The notes: generated from the letters alone by a model not told the origin. DNA of 9,140 nucleotides from an uncultured Treponema sp. (GCA_946538875.1 CAMNHD010000044.1:1-9140), one strand, 5' to 3'; positions 1 to 6,142 are shown, counted from the stretch's first letter. Numbers and translations: made by a program.

Positions 1-1160
1 TCCCCCGCACGAAGCTTTCCGTTGTAGTTGAATCCCATGGACCGTCCGTGGGCACCCGCATCGTGGATGATGAGAAGGTCGCCTATGTCTATCTTGGGAA
101 GTTCCCGCTGCACCGCAAACTTGTCGCAGTTTTCGCAGAGGCTTCCGGTGACATCGTAGACATGGTCCTTTGGAAGATTTTCCTTGCCGCTGACCTGCAC
201 CTCATGGTATGCACCGTACATGCCCGGGCGCATCAGATCCGCCATGGAAGCGTCGCAGCCGATGTATTCGCGCCAGATATGCTTCTCGTGGATTGCCTTT
301 GTCACAAGATAGCCGTAAGGACCGGTGATGGGCCGTCCGCACTCAAAGCAAACAGCCATGGGGTCAAGGCCTGCAGGAACAATCTTTTCCATATACAAGG
401 CGTGGATTTTCTCTGCAACATAGTCAAGGTCCACCTTGTTCTGGCCGGGACGGTATGGAATGCCCACTCCTCCGCCAAGATCCACGAATTCAATCTTCAC
501 GCCAACTTTCTGCAGAACTTCAAGCACAAGATCAAAGACAATTCTTGCAGTGTCCACAAAGAAGTCAGGGTTCAGCTCGTTGGAGGCAACCATAGTGTGC
601 AGGCCAAAGTGCTCTACACCGCGTTCTTTGCAGATGCGGTAGGCCTCTATCATCTGGTCACGCGTAAGACCGTACTTAGCCTCCTCAGGCTTGCCGATGA
701 TTGCGTTTCCACCCTGCTTGAGCGGACCCGGATTGTAGCGGAAGCAGATTGTGTCGGGAAGCTTTCCGCCAAGGGCACCGGCAAGATAATCAATGTGGGT
801 GATGTCGTCAAGATTGATGATTGCGCCAAGCTTGTATGCATACTGGAACTCGGAAGCCGGAGTGTCGTTGCTCGTGAACATGATGCGCTTCCCCGTGATG
901 CCGCTCTTTTCGCAGAGAATCAGTTCCGGGAGCGATGAACAGTCACCGCCCGCGCCCTCGCTTTCGAGCACCTTGAGGATATAGGGGTTTGGCAGAGCCT
1001 TCACCGCAAAATATTCCCTGAATTCCGGAAACATGCTGAACGCCCTGGTAAAATAGCGCATATTGTCCCGGATAGCCTTTTCGTCATACAGATAGAACGG
1101 AGTGGGATGCTTTTTGCAAAGCTCCACAAGCTCCTCGTGAGTCAATGGAAATTCATTCAT
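1..1160 (-). CDS. lysA: Diaminopimelate decarboxylase, C-terminus cut by window edge
   Basis: PLP-dependent fold-type III decarboxylase that converts meso-diaminopimelate to L-lysine in the cytoplasm, the last step of lysine synthesis. The 386 visible codons run from ATG 1160 off the left edge; about 30 residues are probably missing. Visible motifs are the PLP lysine in YFAVKALPNP (K54), the phosphate-binding glycine loop DLGGGVGIPY (228-236), ECGRPITG (273-280, usually EPGR), the active-site cysteine stretch GSLCENCDKF (339-348), and DAGAHGRSMGFNYNG (367-381). The classical HIGSQ motif is replaced by HTMVASNEL (188-196), and DAGAY is DAGAH. This points to the divergent LysA subfamily that carries GAHG...NYNGKLR rather than the E. 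coli type. The start is fixed by the N-terminal domain beginning at once and by a promoter just upstream. There is no Shine-Dalgarno. A related PLP decarboxylase acting on another basic amino acid cannot be fully excluded. Confidence 0.9.
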   Translation of the reverse strand, partial: MNEFPLTHEELVELCKKHPTPFYLYDEKAIRDNMRYFTRAFSMFPEFREYFAVKALPNPYILKVLESEGAGGDCSSLPELILCEKSGITGKRIMFTSNDTPASEFQYAYKLGAIINLDDITHIDYLAGALGGKLPDTICFRYNPGPLKQGGNAIIGKPEEAKYGLTRDQMIEAYRICKERGVEHFGLHTMVASNELNPDFFVDTARIVFDLVLEVLQKVGVKIEFVDLGGGVGIPYRPGQNKVDLDYVAEKIHALYMEKIVPAGLDPMAVCFECGRPITGPYGYLVTKAIHEKHIWREYIGCDASMADLMRPGMYGAYHEVQVSGKENLPKDHVYDVTGSLCENCDKFAVQRELPKIDIGDLLIIHDAGAHGRSMGFNYNGKLRAG

Positions 1161-1169
1161 AGTGAAAAC

Positions 1170-1198
1170 ATTATGCCACGTTTTGCGCATTTTCTCAA
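1170..1198 (-). promoter_or_regulatory. Sigma-70-type promoter of lysA
   Basis: On the minus strand TTGAGA (1193-1198) and CATAAT (1170-1175) are separated by exactly 17 bp, with 5 of 6 consensus matches in each box. Only 9 bases lie between the -10 box and the lysA ATG at 1160. Transcription should therefore begin within about three bases of the start codon. No ribosome-binding site is present in that space. Confidence 0.65.
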
Positions 1199-1230
1199 GA
1201 GCGGGAAAAAGTCGCGGCGCAGTAAGTAAA

Positions 1231-1314
1231 TCTGCCCGCACGGAATCGCTATCTGTCCGCACGGAATCGCTATCTGTCCGCACGGAATCAATATCTGTCC
1301 GCACGGTACTGAAT
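1231..1314. repeat. 21-bp tandem repeat, four units
   Basis: Four head-to-tail 21-bp units begin at 1231, 1252, 1273 and 1294. The shared core is TCTGYCCGCACGG. Units 1 and 2 differ at one base, unit 3 differs from unit 2 in two bases near its end, and unit 4 keeps only its first 13 bases plus scattered matches. The array lies between the kinase-like gene and lysA, just upstream of the lysA promoter. The period is a multiple of three, so open frames run through it as a 7-residue repeat, but neither the composition nor any start signal suggests a real gene. Confidence 0.9.
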
Positions 1315-1361
1315 CCAGGACATACACTGCACGGGCTATCCGCAGAGACACGGCTTTCAAG

Positions 1362-1465
1362 ATCCCCGTGTTCCGGGGTTCCGCCGGGCGTTTCCCGCTC
1401 CATTGCTCCGGTCGCTCACGCTCCCTCCGCAACCGCTGCGCGGCCCCTCCACCCGGGCGTATGTG
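1362..1465. repeat. GC-rich hairpin block A in the gap upstream of lysA
   Basis: This non-coding block follows the stop codon of the kinase-like gene. It holds several short perfect hairpins: CCCCG-TGTTC-CGGGG (1364-1378), CGGG-CGTTT-CCCG (1385-1397) and CCGC-TGC-GCGG (1433-1443). No T-tract follows in the minus-strand direction, so it is not a standard terminator. The core TTCCGGGGTTCCGC (1371-1384) recurs in diverged form at 7443-7453 and, on the minus strand, at 5558-5568. Together with the 21-bp array it fills most of the 319-bp gap 1161-1479. Confidence 0.55.
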
Positions 1466-1479
1466 CTCCGCTCATCCAC

Positions 1480-2310
1480 TTACTGATACCCCTTGAAGTC
1501 CTGCATAACGCTTATGCTGCTCCGGATTTCACAGGTGGGAAGAATACGCGCCGCAGTCTGCACAGCCTTGTCCGCTACAGCCTGTGAGTCAGACACACCA
1601 TGAAGGACAATTACGCTTGGGTTTTCGGAATCCACAACTGCATGAAGGAAGTTTATATTGAGCTTGTAGTCAAAGAGAAGCTGGTTCACCAAGCGCTGCG
1701 CCTTGAGGAGCTGCTCCACCTTTATTTTACCAGCCTGTTCCTTCTGCGTTGTGATATAAGACTTTACCATTGCCTCAAGAACCTTTACAGAATCCTCAAG
1801 ACTCAGCATACCGGTGTTCAGCGTCAGCAGGAAATTCTGAGGCGACTCGTTCTCCATATTAAAGAAACTCTTATGGAAGCCCCGCCTGTTGATGTCACTT
1901 TCATCCATACGTGCCTGAGCCTGTTTATCAGACCAGTTTTTCTCAGCCTTAAGCCTCTCGCGCCGCACGTCATCAGGGGAAACAAAGCGCACCGCCACAA
2001 GATTGGGCAGATCCTCAAGAATCTTGAATGCACCGCGGCCGATAAGTATGCAGTTTCCCCGGGAAGCGGCCTCCATCACCGCATACTGCAGGTAGTTCAG
2101 GTATTCATCGCGGTCCTTTGCAAGACTGGCAAAGAACTTGGGCTTACGCTCGTCATATTTTGGAAGTTTTGACTCTGCAAATCCCAGTTCCACAATCCGT
2201 TTTTCAATCTGCTTGCGGTCGATGAAGGTGTAGTTCAGTTTTGCGGCAAGAGCATGGGCAATCTCGTCACCCAAAGCGGCCACCTGTCTGGAAATTGCAA
2301 TCACAGCCAT
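1480..2310 (-). CDS. Cytidylate kinase-like protein with extra C-terminal domain
   Basis: A 276-residue protein. Residues 1 to about 190 look like the cytidylate-kinase-like family: an N-terminal ISRQVAALGDEIAHALA stretch in place of a classical GxxGxGK(S/T) P-loop, FIDRKQI (29-35), LIGRGAFKIL (89-98), and VRFVSPDDVRRERL (107-120) resembling the kinase lid/base-binding region. A nucleotide kinase or nucleotide-binding role is inferred; the substrate is unknown. Residues about 200-270 are additional. Their pattern (SVIVLHGVSDSQAVADKAV, then a strand ending SSISV) resembles a BON-type alpha/beta fold, a tentative reading. The frame is open back to an ATG at 2439, but ATG 2310 is preferred: it has a G-rich ribosome site (AAAGGGGG, 5 bp upstream), starts directly on the conserved MAVIAISRQ, and lies downstream of the promoter at 2380-2408. 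Confidence 0.8.
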   Translation of the reverse strand: MAVIAISRQVAALGDEIAHALAAKLNYTFIDRKQIEKRIVELGFAESKLPKYDERKPKFFASLAKDRDEYLNYLQYAVMEAASRGNCILIGRGAFKILEDLPNLVAVRFVSPDDVRRERLKAEKNWSDKQAQARMDESDINRRGFHKSFFNMENESPQNFLLTLNTGMLSLEDSVKVLEAMVKSYITTQKEQAGKIKVEQLLKAQRLVNQLLFDYKLNINFLHAVVDSENPSVIVLHGVSDSQAVADKAVQTAARILPTCEIRSSISVMQDFKGYQ

Positions 2311-2379
2311 AAAATCCCCCTTTAGAAAAATGGATCCCCGTGGTCTCACGTACAAGTGCCTAGCATTTTTCTTAAATAT

Positions 2380-2408
2380 ATTATAAACTGATTTTAACAA
2401 TAATGCAA
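2380..2408 (-). promoter_or_regulatory. Sigma-70-type promoter of the kinase-like gene
   Basis: The minus strand has TTGCAT (2403-2408), a 17-bp spacer and a perfect TATAAT (2380-2385). The predicted transcript starts near 2373 and gives a leader of about 63 nt before ATG 2310. The element sits in the 168-bp divergent gap shared with the NUDIX gene, and it rules out the longer upstream start at 2439. No convincing plus-strand promoter was found for the NUDIX gene; a CATAAT at 2437-2442 is a weak -10 candidate without a good -35. Confidence 0.7.
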
Positions 2409-2478
2409 ACACTAAAATGCGGAAATAAGTTTTGGGCATAATGCACAGAGCGGAATTACTTCAATAAGAGGCATACAT

Positions 2479-3060
2479 ATGGAAGAAAAAAACAAAGCTC
2501 TCCCCAGGGCGGTGCAGAACGACAAGGATCTTATGTGGACGGAAAAAGGCAGTAAAATTGTCTACAGGACACCTGTCTTTACAGTGACTGAGCGTCACAG
2601 CACAGGTCCCGGCAACATGACAGGCGACTATATTGTGAACGAGGCAAACGACTGGGTAATAGTGATTCCAGTAGTGGAAGACTCATTCCTTATGGTAAAG
2701 CAGTGGCGGCACGGAGAACAGCACCTCAGCATAGAATTCCCCGGCGGAGTACTGGAAAAGGGAGAAGACCCCATGCAGGGAGCTTCGCGCGAACTTACCG
2801 AAGAGACCGGTGCCAGGAACGCAAAGCTCACCCATCTTGGGACACTAAACCCCAACCCTGCACTCTTTGCAAACCACGTGCATATCTTCTGTGCAAGCGA
2901 AATACAATTCAGCGGACGGCAGACCCTTGACGCCGACGAGTTCGTGAACACACTTCTTATCCCCAAAACTGAAGTGGCAAAAAAAATAGGCACAGCGGAG
3001 TACAACCATGCTCTGATGGCCTCTGCGCTGTGCCTTTATATGTCTGCTGAACAGCAGTGA
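2479..3060 (+). CDS. NUDIX hydrolase, ADP-ribose pyrophosphatase type
   Basis: A cytoplasmic hydrolase of nucleoside-diphosphate-linked compounds, 193 residues. The full Nudix box GX5EX7REUXEEXGU is present at residues 90-112 (GVLEKGE, then RELTEETGA), with the metal-binding glutamates intact. The preceding WRHGEQHLSIEFPGG and the length match ADP-ribose/ADP-sugar pyrophosphatases, but the exact substrate cannot be read from sequence. ATG 2479 has a ribosome site AAGAGG (2466-2471) at 7-nt spacing. It is the only plus-strand gene here, divergent from the kinase-like gene and convergent with the LysM gene: its stop codon (3058-3060) directly abuts the opposing stop codon (3061-3063). Confidence 0.9.
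   Translation: MEEKNKALPRAVQNDKDLMWTEKGSKIVYRTPVFTVTERHSTGPGNMTGDYIVNEANDWVIVIPVVEDSFLMVKQWRHGEQHLSIEFPGGVLEKGEDPMQGASRELTEETGARNAKLTHLGTLNPNPALFANHVHIFCASEIQFSGRQTLDADEFVNTLLIPKTEVAKKIGTAEYNHALMASALCLYMSAEQQ
3044..3057. repeat. Inverted repeat at the convergent gene ends
   Basis: CTGCTG-AA-CAGCAG is a perfect palindrome in the last codons of the NUDIX gene, just before the abutting stop codons. Folded as CTGCT-GAAC-AGCAG it could stall transcription arriving from either side. There is no T-tract on either strand, so it is not a proven terminator. It may simply reflect the codons for the C-terminal residues. Confidence 0.3.
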
Positions 3061-3759
3061 TTATCTGTTGGCGCTGAATGCCTCGTAATTCACATCCGGG
3101 CTGTAGACACCGTCACGGTATTCACCGGTGATGGAAGGAATCTCCATCTTCATGCCCGGCAGAATAAGATTCGGATTGTTGCGCTCAGGGATATTGTCCT
3201 TGTTTGCCTCATACAGGTTTTCCCACAGGAAAGGATTGTTGTAGACATAAGGGCGTCCCGAAATGTTCCAGAAGCAGTCCCTTGTTTCTGCCCAGGGGCG
3301 GACAATGTAGAACTTTGGCAGAGGAATCACTTCGTGAATTTCGGCAAGAGCCACCATCACCTGCTGGGCAGCGGCCACGGCTTTTTCAAACTCTTCGGCA
3401 GTGTAGGCTTCCTGAGCCTGATTCATATAACCAAGCGCGGCCTCGTATGCAATCGGGAAGTCCCTGTCTGCATTTATTGACTTTGCATAGTCAATGCGTT
3501 CCTGAGCCTGGGCAATTGCGGTGTCCGCTTCTGAACGGGCCATCATAGACTTGATGAATGCATCGGAAAGAGCGGCGTTCTTTTCCGCTTCCACGGCATA
3601 CTCTTCGGCAAGGTCAAAGTGTCCTGCATCAAGAGCCTTCTGAGCCTTTACAGTATATTCCTGTGCCAGCATCTGGTATGTGTTGTTGGTGTAGCTGACA
3701 GCAAAAACCGTAGCGGCGGCCAATAATAATGATGTCAAAATACAGATAGTCTTTTTCAT
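3061..3759 (-). CDS. Secreted LysM-domain protein
   Basis: A 232-residue exported protein. Residues 1-20 form a signal peptide (MKK, a hydrophobic stretch, then TVFA before VSYTNN) without a lipobox. Residues about 28-142 are alanine- and glutamate-rich helices, probably coiled-coil or helical-repeat. Residues about 148-208 are a LysM-like peptidoglycan-binding domain (FYIVRPWAETRDCFWNISG, then NPFLWENLYEANKD, NPNLILPGMKMEIP), of the style common in spirochaete envelope proteins. Its ATG overlaps the stop codon of the upstream lipoprotein gene by four bases (ATGA), with a GGGAG 10 bases upstream, so the two are probably translationally coupled. A periplasmic cell-wall-binding role in partnership with the lipoprotein is inferred. 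Confidence 0.85.
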   Translation of the reverse strand: MKKTICILTSLLLAAATVFAVSYTNNTYQMLAQEYTVKAQKALDAGHFDLAEEYAVEAEKNAALSDAFIKSMMARSEADTAIAQAQERIDYAKSINADRDFPIAYEAALGYMNQAQEAYTAEEFEKAVAAAQQVMVALAEIHEVIPLPKFYIVRPWAETRDCFWNISGRPYVYNNPFLWENLYEANKDNIPERNNPNLILPGMKMEIPSITGEYRDGVYSPDVNYEAFSANR

Positions 3760-5213
3760 TTTTCTGGTGCTCCCGTCACATTTTCTTCCAGACTTCCGAC
3801 ATCGGCGGCCTGGTCAGCAGAGAAATCGTCATCTTCCAAAAGCTTTGCGTTCTCGTCTTCGATACCGTCGATAGCCTGTGAAAGTGGGATATCCTGATCT
3901 GCCTGCACAGCAGTCGCCTGGCTTTCTGCCACACGCTGCTTGGCGGCGTCGATACGTGCCTGGGTTGCTGCCCTGGCTTCTGCTATTTCAGTGTAGAGTG
4001 CCGCAAAAGTATCGCTTGCGCTCTTGTAGCTTTCGTAAGCGATTTCCGGGTCGGTTGCGCGGCGGAGCTCACCGTTCTTGTAAGAAGCAACAGCCTTGTT
4101 GTATTCGTCCTTGCGTGAAACATAGGCCTTTACTCTGTCTGCCTGCTGCTTGTTCTTAAAGGCGTTGGTGCGCTCTTCCTTTGCCATTGTCTGGTAAGCA
4201 GTCTTTATGACCTTCTGGTAGGAAGCAAGCGCCGACTCTGCCTTTGAGCGGAATTCAGCACCGGTACCGGTCTTTGCCACGGTGATTCCGCCGATGTTGA
4301 CGGTTGAGCCAAGCTCTTCAAGGATTGCCGTGGCCGAGTCGTATTCTGCCTGGTTGTATTTGGCAAGATCAAGGCTATCAATCTTTTCCTTGGCGTTGCT
4401 TGCCTTGGCATAAGCGGTGAGTCCCTTGTAGCGGTTGTCAAGGTCGCTCAAGACAAGCCCAAGATTGTCCCCGGAACCGGCTTCGACAAGTTTTTTCTGG
4501 GCACCGTACTCCAATTCGGCGGCGGCCCATGCCTCCGGGGCAAGTTCATCCGCTCCGGCATCAAGTGCTTCCTGGCGGGATGCTTCAACCTGTGCAAGAC
4601 TTGTCTGGTTTGCACCGGCAAGCGCATTCTGTGCAAGAGTCCTGTAAGTGTCGTCCAGCTCCTTGAGATCCTTGGAAAGATCTTCATCTGAGCCTGAATC
4701 AACAGCGCTCTTAAGTGCGTTATATGCTTCCTCCGCTGCCTTCCATGCTTCCGGGTCACGGGTGTCTGCACCTGCGGCAAGTGCGGCTGCACGGGAAGCC
4801 TCCACCTGTGCCAAAAGAGACTGGTTTGCGGCGGTATAGGCATCCTTTGTCATCTTGTCATAGGAATCCTTAAGGGCATTCAGTTCTGCACTCATATCCT
4901 TTTTGACATTGGATTCAACCGCAGCCTTGGCACCTGCATATTCCGTCTCGGTGGCTGTCCAGCTTTCCACCTGTGAAAGCGGAGCACCTGCATCCTGTGC
5001 CTTTCTGCGGGATTCTTCCACCTGCGCAAGAAGTTCCCTGTTTGCCTGGGAGAAATCTTCCTCAGGAACCTCTTCCTGCTTTACCGGCTCTTCTTTTTTT
5101 TCTTCAACAATCTCTGTTGGTTCTTCTTTCTTTGGGGTTGATTTACAACCTGCTGCGATAAGTGCGGCAGAACAAACTGCAAAAGCGGTTCGTATGAGTT
5201 TTGCCTTTTTCAT
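3756..5213 (-). CDS. Lipoprotein with three 72-residue helical repeats
   Basis: A 485-residue envelope lipoprotein. The signal peptide ends in a relaxed spirochaete-style lipobox LIAAGC, with C23 as the predicted lipidated residue. An acidic/lysine-rich linker follows (about 25-55), then three tandem repeats exactly 72 residues apart starting at N58, N130 and N202. Each repeat runs N..LAQVE.SR..A..AGA....E.W.A.E.EY...K..V, then a helix ending in LD..Y. The rest (about 274-485) is predicted helical, rich in alanine, lysine and glutamate, with an acidic tail. No enzyme motif was seen, so a structural or cell-wall-linked role is inferred. ATG 5213 has a strong GGAGG (5221-5225) at 7 bases. It overlaps the downstream LysM gene by ATGA. 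Confidence 0.85.
   Translation of the reverse strand: MKKAKLIRTAFAVCSAALIAAGCKSTPKKEEPTEIVEEKKEEPVKQEEVPEEDFSQANRELLAQVEESRRKAQDAGAPLSQVESWTATETEYAGAKAAVESNVKKDMSAELNALKDSYDKMTKDAYTAANQSLLAQVEASRAAALAAGADTRDPEAWKAAEEAYNALKSAVDSGSDEDLSKDLKELDDTYRTLAQNALAGANQTSLAQVEASRQEALDAGADELAPEAWAAAELEYGAQKKLVEAGSGDNLGLVLSDLDNRYKGLTAYAKASNAKEKIDSLDLAKYNQAEYDSATAILEELGSTVNIGGITVAKTGTGAEFRSKAESALASYQKVIKTAYQTMAKEERTNAFKNKQQADRVKAYVSRKDEYNKAVASYKNGELRRATDPEIAYESYKSASDTFAALYTEIAEARAATQARIDAAKQRVAESQATAVQADQDIPLSQAIDGIEDENAKLLEDDDFSADQAADVGSLEENVTGAPEK
4395..5042 (-). repeat. Three in-frame 216-bp coding repeats of the lipoprotein
   Basis: Codons 58-129, 130-201 and 202-273 form three direct repeats of identical length (72 codons), starting at 5042, 4826 and 4610. 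The protein pattern is clear: LLAQVEESR, LLAQVEASR and SLAQVEASR near each start, and SWTATETEY, AWKAAEEAY and AWAAAELEY in the middle. The repeats have diverged considerably, so the duplication is old and selection appears to have kept the length. Confidence 0.85.
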
Positions 5214-5257
5214 CTATTAACCTCCAAGGTACCTTTTTTATTCATAAGCATTTTCAA
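5210..5257 (-). CDS. Possible 15-codon leader ORF upstream of the lipoprotein
   Basis: A short frame starting at TTG 5257 encodes MKMLMNKKGTLEVNR. It has its own strong ribosome site AGGAGG (5263-5268) at 5-base spacing. Its stop codon TGA (5210-5212) overlaps the lipoprotein ATG as ATGA, the same junction as between the lipoprotein and LysM genes. The lipoprotein's GGAGG lies inside this frame. It could couple or tune translation of the pair. The second AGGAGG might instead be incidental, and no attenuator hairpin was found. Confidence 0.4.
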   Translation of the reverse strand: MKMLMNKKGTLEVNR

Positions 5258-5428
5258 ATTTACCTCCTGATACGCAGCAACAACATTCTGTTAAAACTGA
5301 AGTTTTTCTAGGTTTCTATATGAAAGCCTCAACTTTTTTACAGCAGCGGTACGGCATCTGCATTGCAGACTGAACTTTACCACATAACTGTCCTCTATAT
5401 TAATACATATTCTAAATAACGGCAAGAA
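5258..5428. other. AT-rich upstream region of the lipoprotein operon
   Basis: This 171-bp stretch contains no gene. It is AT-rich and should hold the promoter of the lipoprotein-LysM pair on the minus strand, but no -35/-10 pair with good spacing stands out. TTGAGG followed 16 bases later by TAGAAA is the best weak candidate. Confidence 0.3.
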
Positions 5429-5600
5429 CCCATCCCTGCTTGAGGGGTGGAGACTTGACCGAAGGGTGGAGCATCAAAGGAGACTACGCCCGGCCTGGAG
5501 GGCGCGGAACAAAGTGGAGCGGACCCCGCGACTGCGGGGGCTGGAGGCCGGGGACGGCCGGAACCCGTAATGACGGGGACAGGGGTCCGGTGGAGTGTCT
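5429..5600. repeat. GC-rich hairpin chain, block B
   Basis: This non-coding, GC-rich block lies downstream of the anti-sigma terminator and upstream of the lipoprotein operon. It contains consecutive stem-loops: CCATCCC with GGGGTGG (5430-5450, one G.U), CGCCC with GGGCG (5487-5504), CCCCGC-GACT-GCGGGG (5524-5539), GGCC with GGCC (5546-5559), and CCCGT-AATG-ACGGG (5564-5577). The five-base word TGGAG occurs six times on the plus strand. The minus-strand sequence at 5558-5578 (TCCCCGT, loop, ACGGGTTCCGG) matches block A (TCCCCGT, loop, CGGGGTTCCG). An 83-codon frame crosses it (5395-5646, minus), but it also spans the terminator and has no ribosome site. Confidence 0.65.
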
Positions 5601-5617
5601 GCAATGAATTTGATTGT

Positions 5618-5651
5618 AAAAAAAAGAGGCCAGTCCAAAAGAACACGACCT
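5618..5651 (-). terminator. Rho-independent terminator of the sigma/anti-sigma operon
   Basis: On the minus strand GAGGTC (5646-5651) pairs with GGCCTC (5626-5631), including one G.U pair. Inside it GTTC-TTTT-GGAC forms an upper stem. Eight T residues follow immediately (5618-5625). The hairpin begins 20 bases after the stop codon of the anti-sigma gene. Confidence 0.85.
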
Positions 5652-5671
5652 CCTTTAAGCTGAATGTATTT

Positions 5672-6142
5672 TCAGAGCGCCTGCTTGGCGGGCTTTAGCT
5701 TTATTGTCTTGATTTTTTTGATAAAGAAATCAAGGTTTGTGGCAACAAAGACCGCGCAGTACCCGGTGAGCATCAATGCCAGTCCCATGTATAGGAAAAA
5801 ACTCAGCGAGCCTGCTGTGTTGCGGCCCATGAATACTGTGACATAGATGAGAATGGCAACGAGCACCACTCCGGCGATAATCCACTGGAAAAAGGGCATT
5901 CTTTGCTGCTTGGGGGTGTAGGCCGGGTCAATCTGACGCACAACGCTTGTTATCTGGGCATTGTTCACCGGTGAGGGGATGCGGAGCGCTTCTTTTGCAA
6001 TTTTCTGCGCATGGGCGAGGGCCCTTATCTGGTTGCGGCATTCGCGGCAGGTGAGCAGGTGCCAGCTGAGCCCCAGCGGGATGCGTTCGTTCTGGTCGAG
6101 TTCCAGGTACTGGTTCATATAGTCTTCACAAGTCAGCTTCAT
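5672..6142 (-). CDS. Zinc-finger (ZAS) membrane anti-sigma factor
   Basis: A 156-residue inner-membrane protein likely to bind and hold the ECF sigma factor encoded upstream. The N-terminal cytoplasmic part carries H28-x3-C32-x2-C35 (HLLTCREC), the zinc-binding signature of the ZAS family. Two hydrophobic helices follow, about residues 84-106 and 112-136, then a basic C-terminal tail (KKIKTIKLKPAK), likely cytoplasmic, so no large periplasmic sensor domain exists. ATG 6142 has AAGGAG (6150-6155) at 7 bases. It is the last gene of the operon, 235 bp behind the sigma gene and separated from it by a tandem-repeat array. A terminator follows. Family membership is well supported by motif and context; the signal sensed is unknown. 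Confidence 0.85.
   Translation of the reverse strand: MKLTCEDYMNQYLELDQNERIPLGLSWHLLTCRECRNQIRALAHAQKIAKEALRIPSPVNNAQITSVVRQIDPAYTPKQQRMPFFQWIIAGVVLVAILIYVTVFMGRNTAGSLSFFLYMGLALMLTGYCAVFVATNLDFFIKKIKTIKLKPAKQAL

Noticed and set aside
48..938. A 296-codon plus-strand open frame
   Set aside because: It lies wholly antisense to lysA, whose motifs are intact on the minus strand; the translation has no recognisable domain.
1161..1230. Lysine riboswitch ahead of lysA
   Set aside because: The promoter leaves fewer than ten transcribed bases before the ATG, and no long structured leader is present.
1157..1432. A 91-codon minus-strand frame containing 7-residue repeats (PCGQIAI)
   Set aside because: The repeats come from the 21-bp non-coding array; there is no ribosome site, and the frame overlaps the lysA promoter and start.
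1600..2172. A 190-codon plus-strand open frame
   Set aside because: Antisense to the kinase-like gene, which has a promoter, ribosome site and family motifs.
2311..2439. Longer kinase-like protein starting at ATG 2439
   Set aside because: The 43 extra residues span the TTGCAT-17-TATAAT promoter and the divergent gap, while ATG 2310 has a proper ribosome site and begins the conserved domain.
5395..5646. An 83-codon minus-strand frame, proline-rich
   Set aside because: It reads through the rho-independent terminator and the hairpin chain and has no ribosome site; the proline richness reflects GC-rich DNA.
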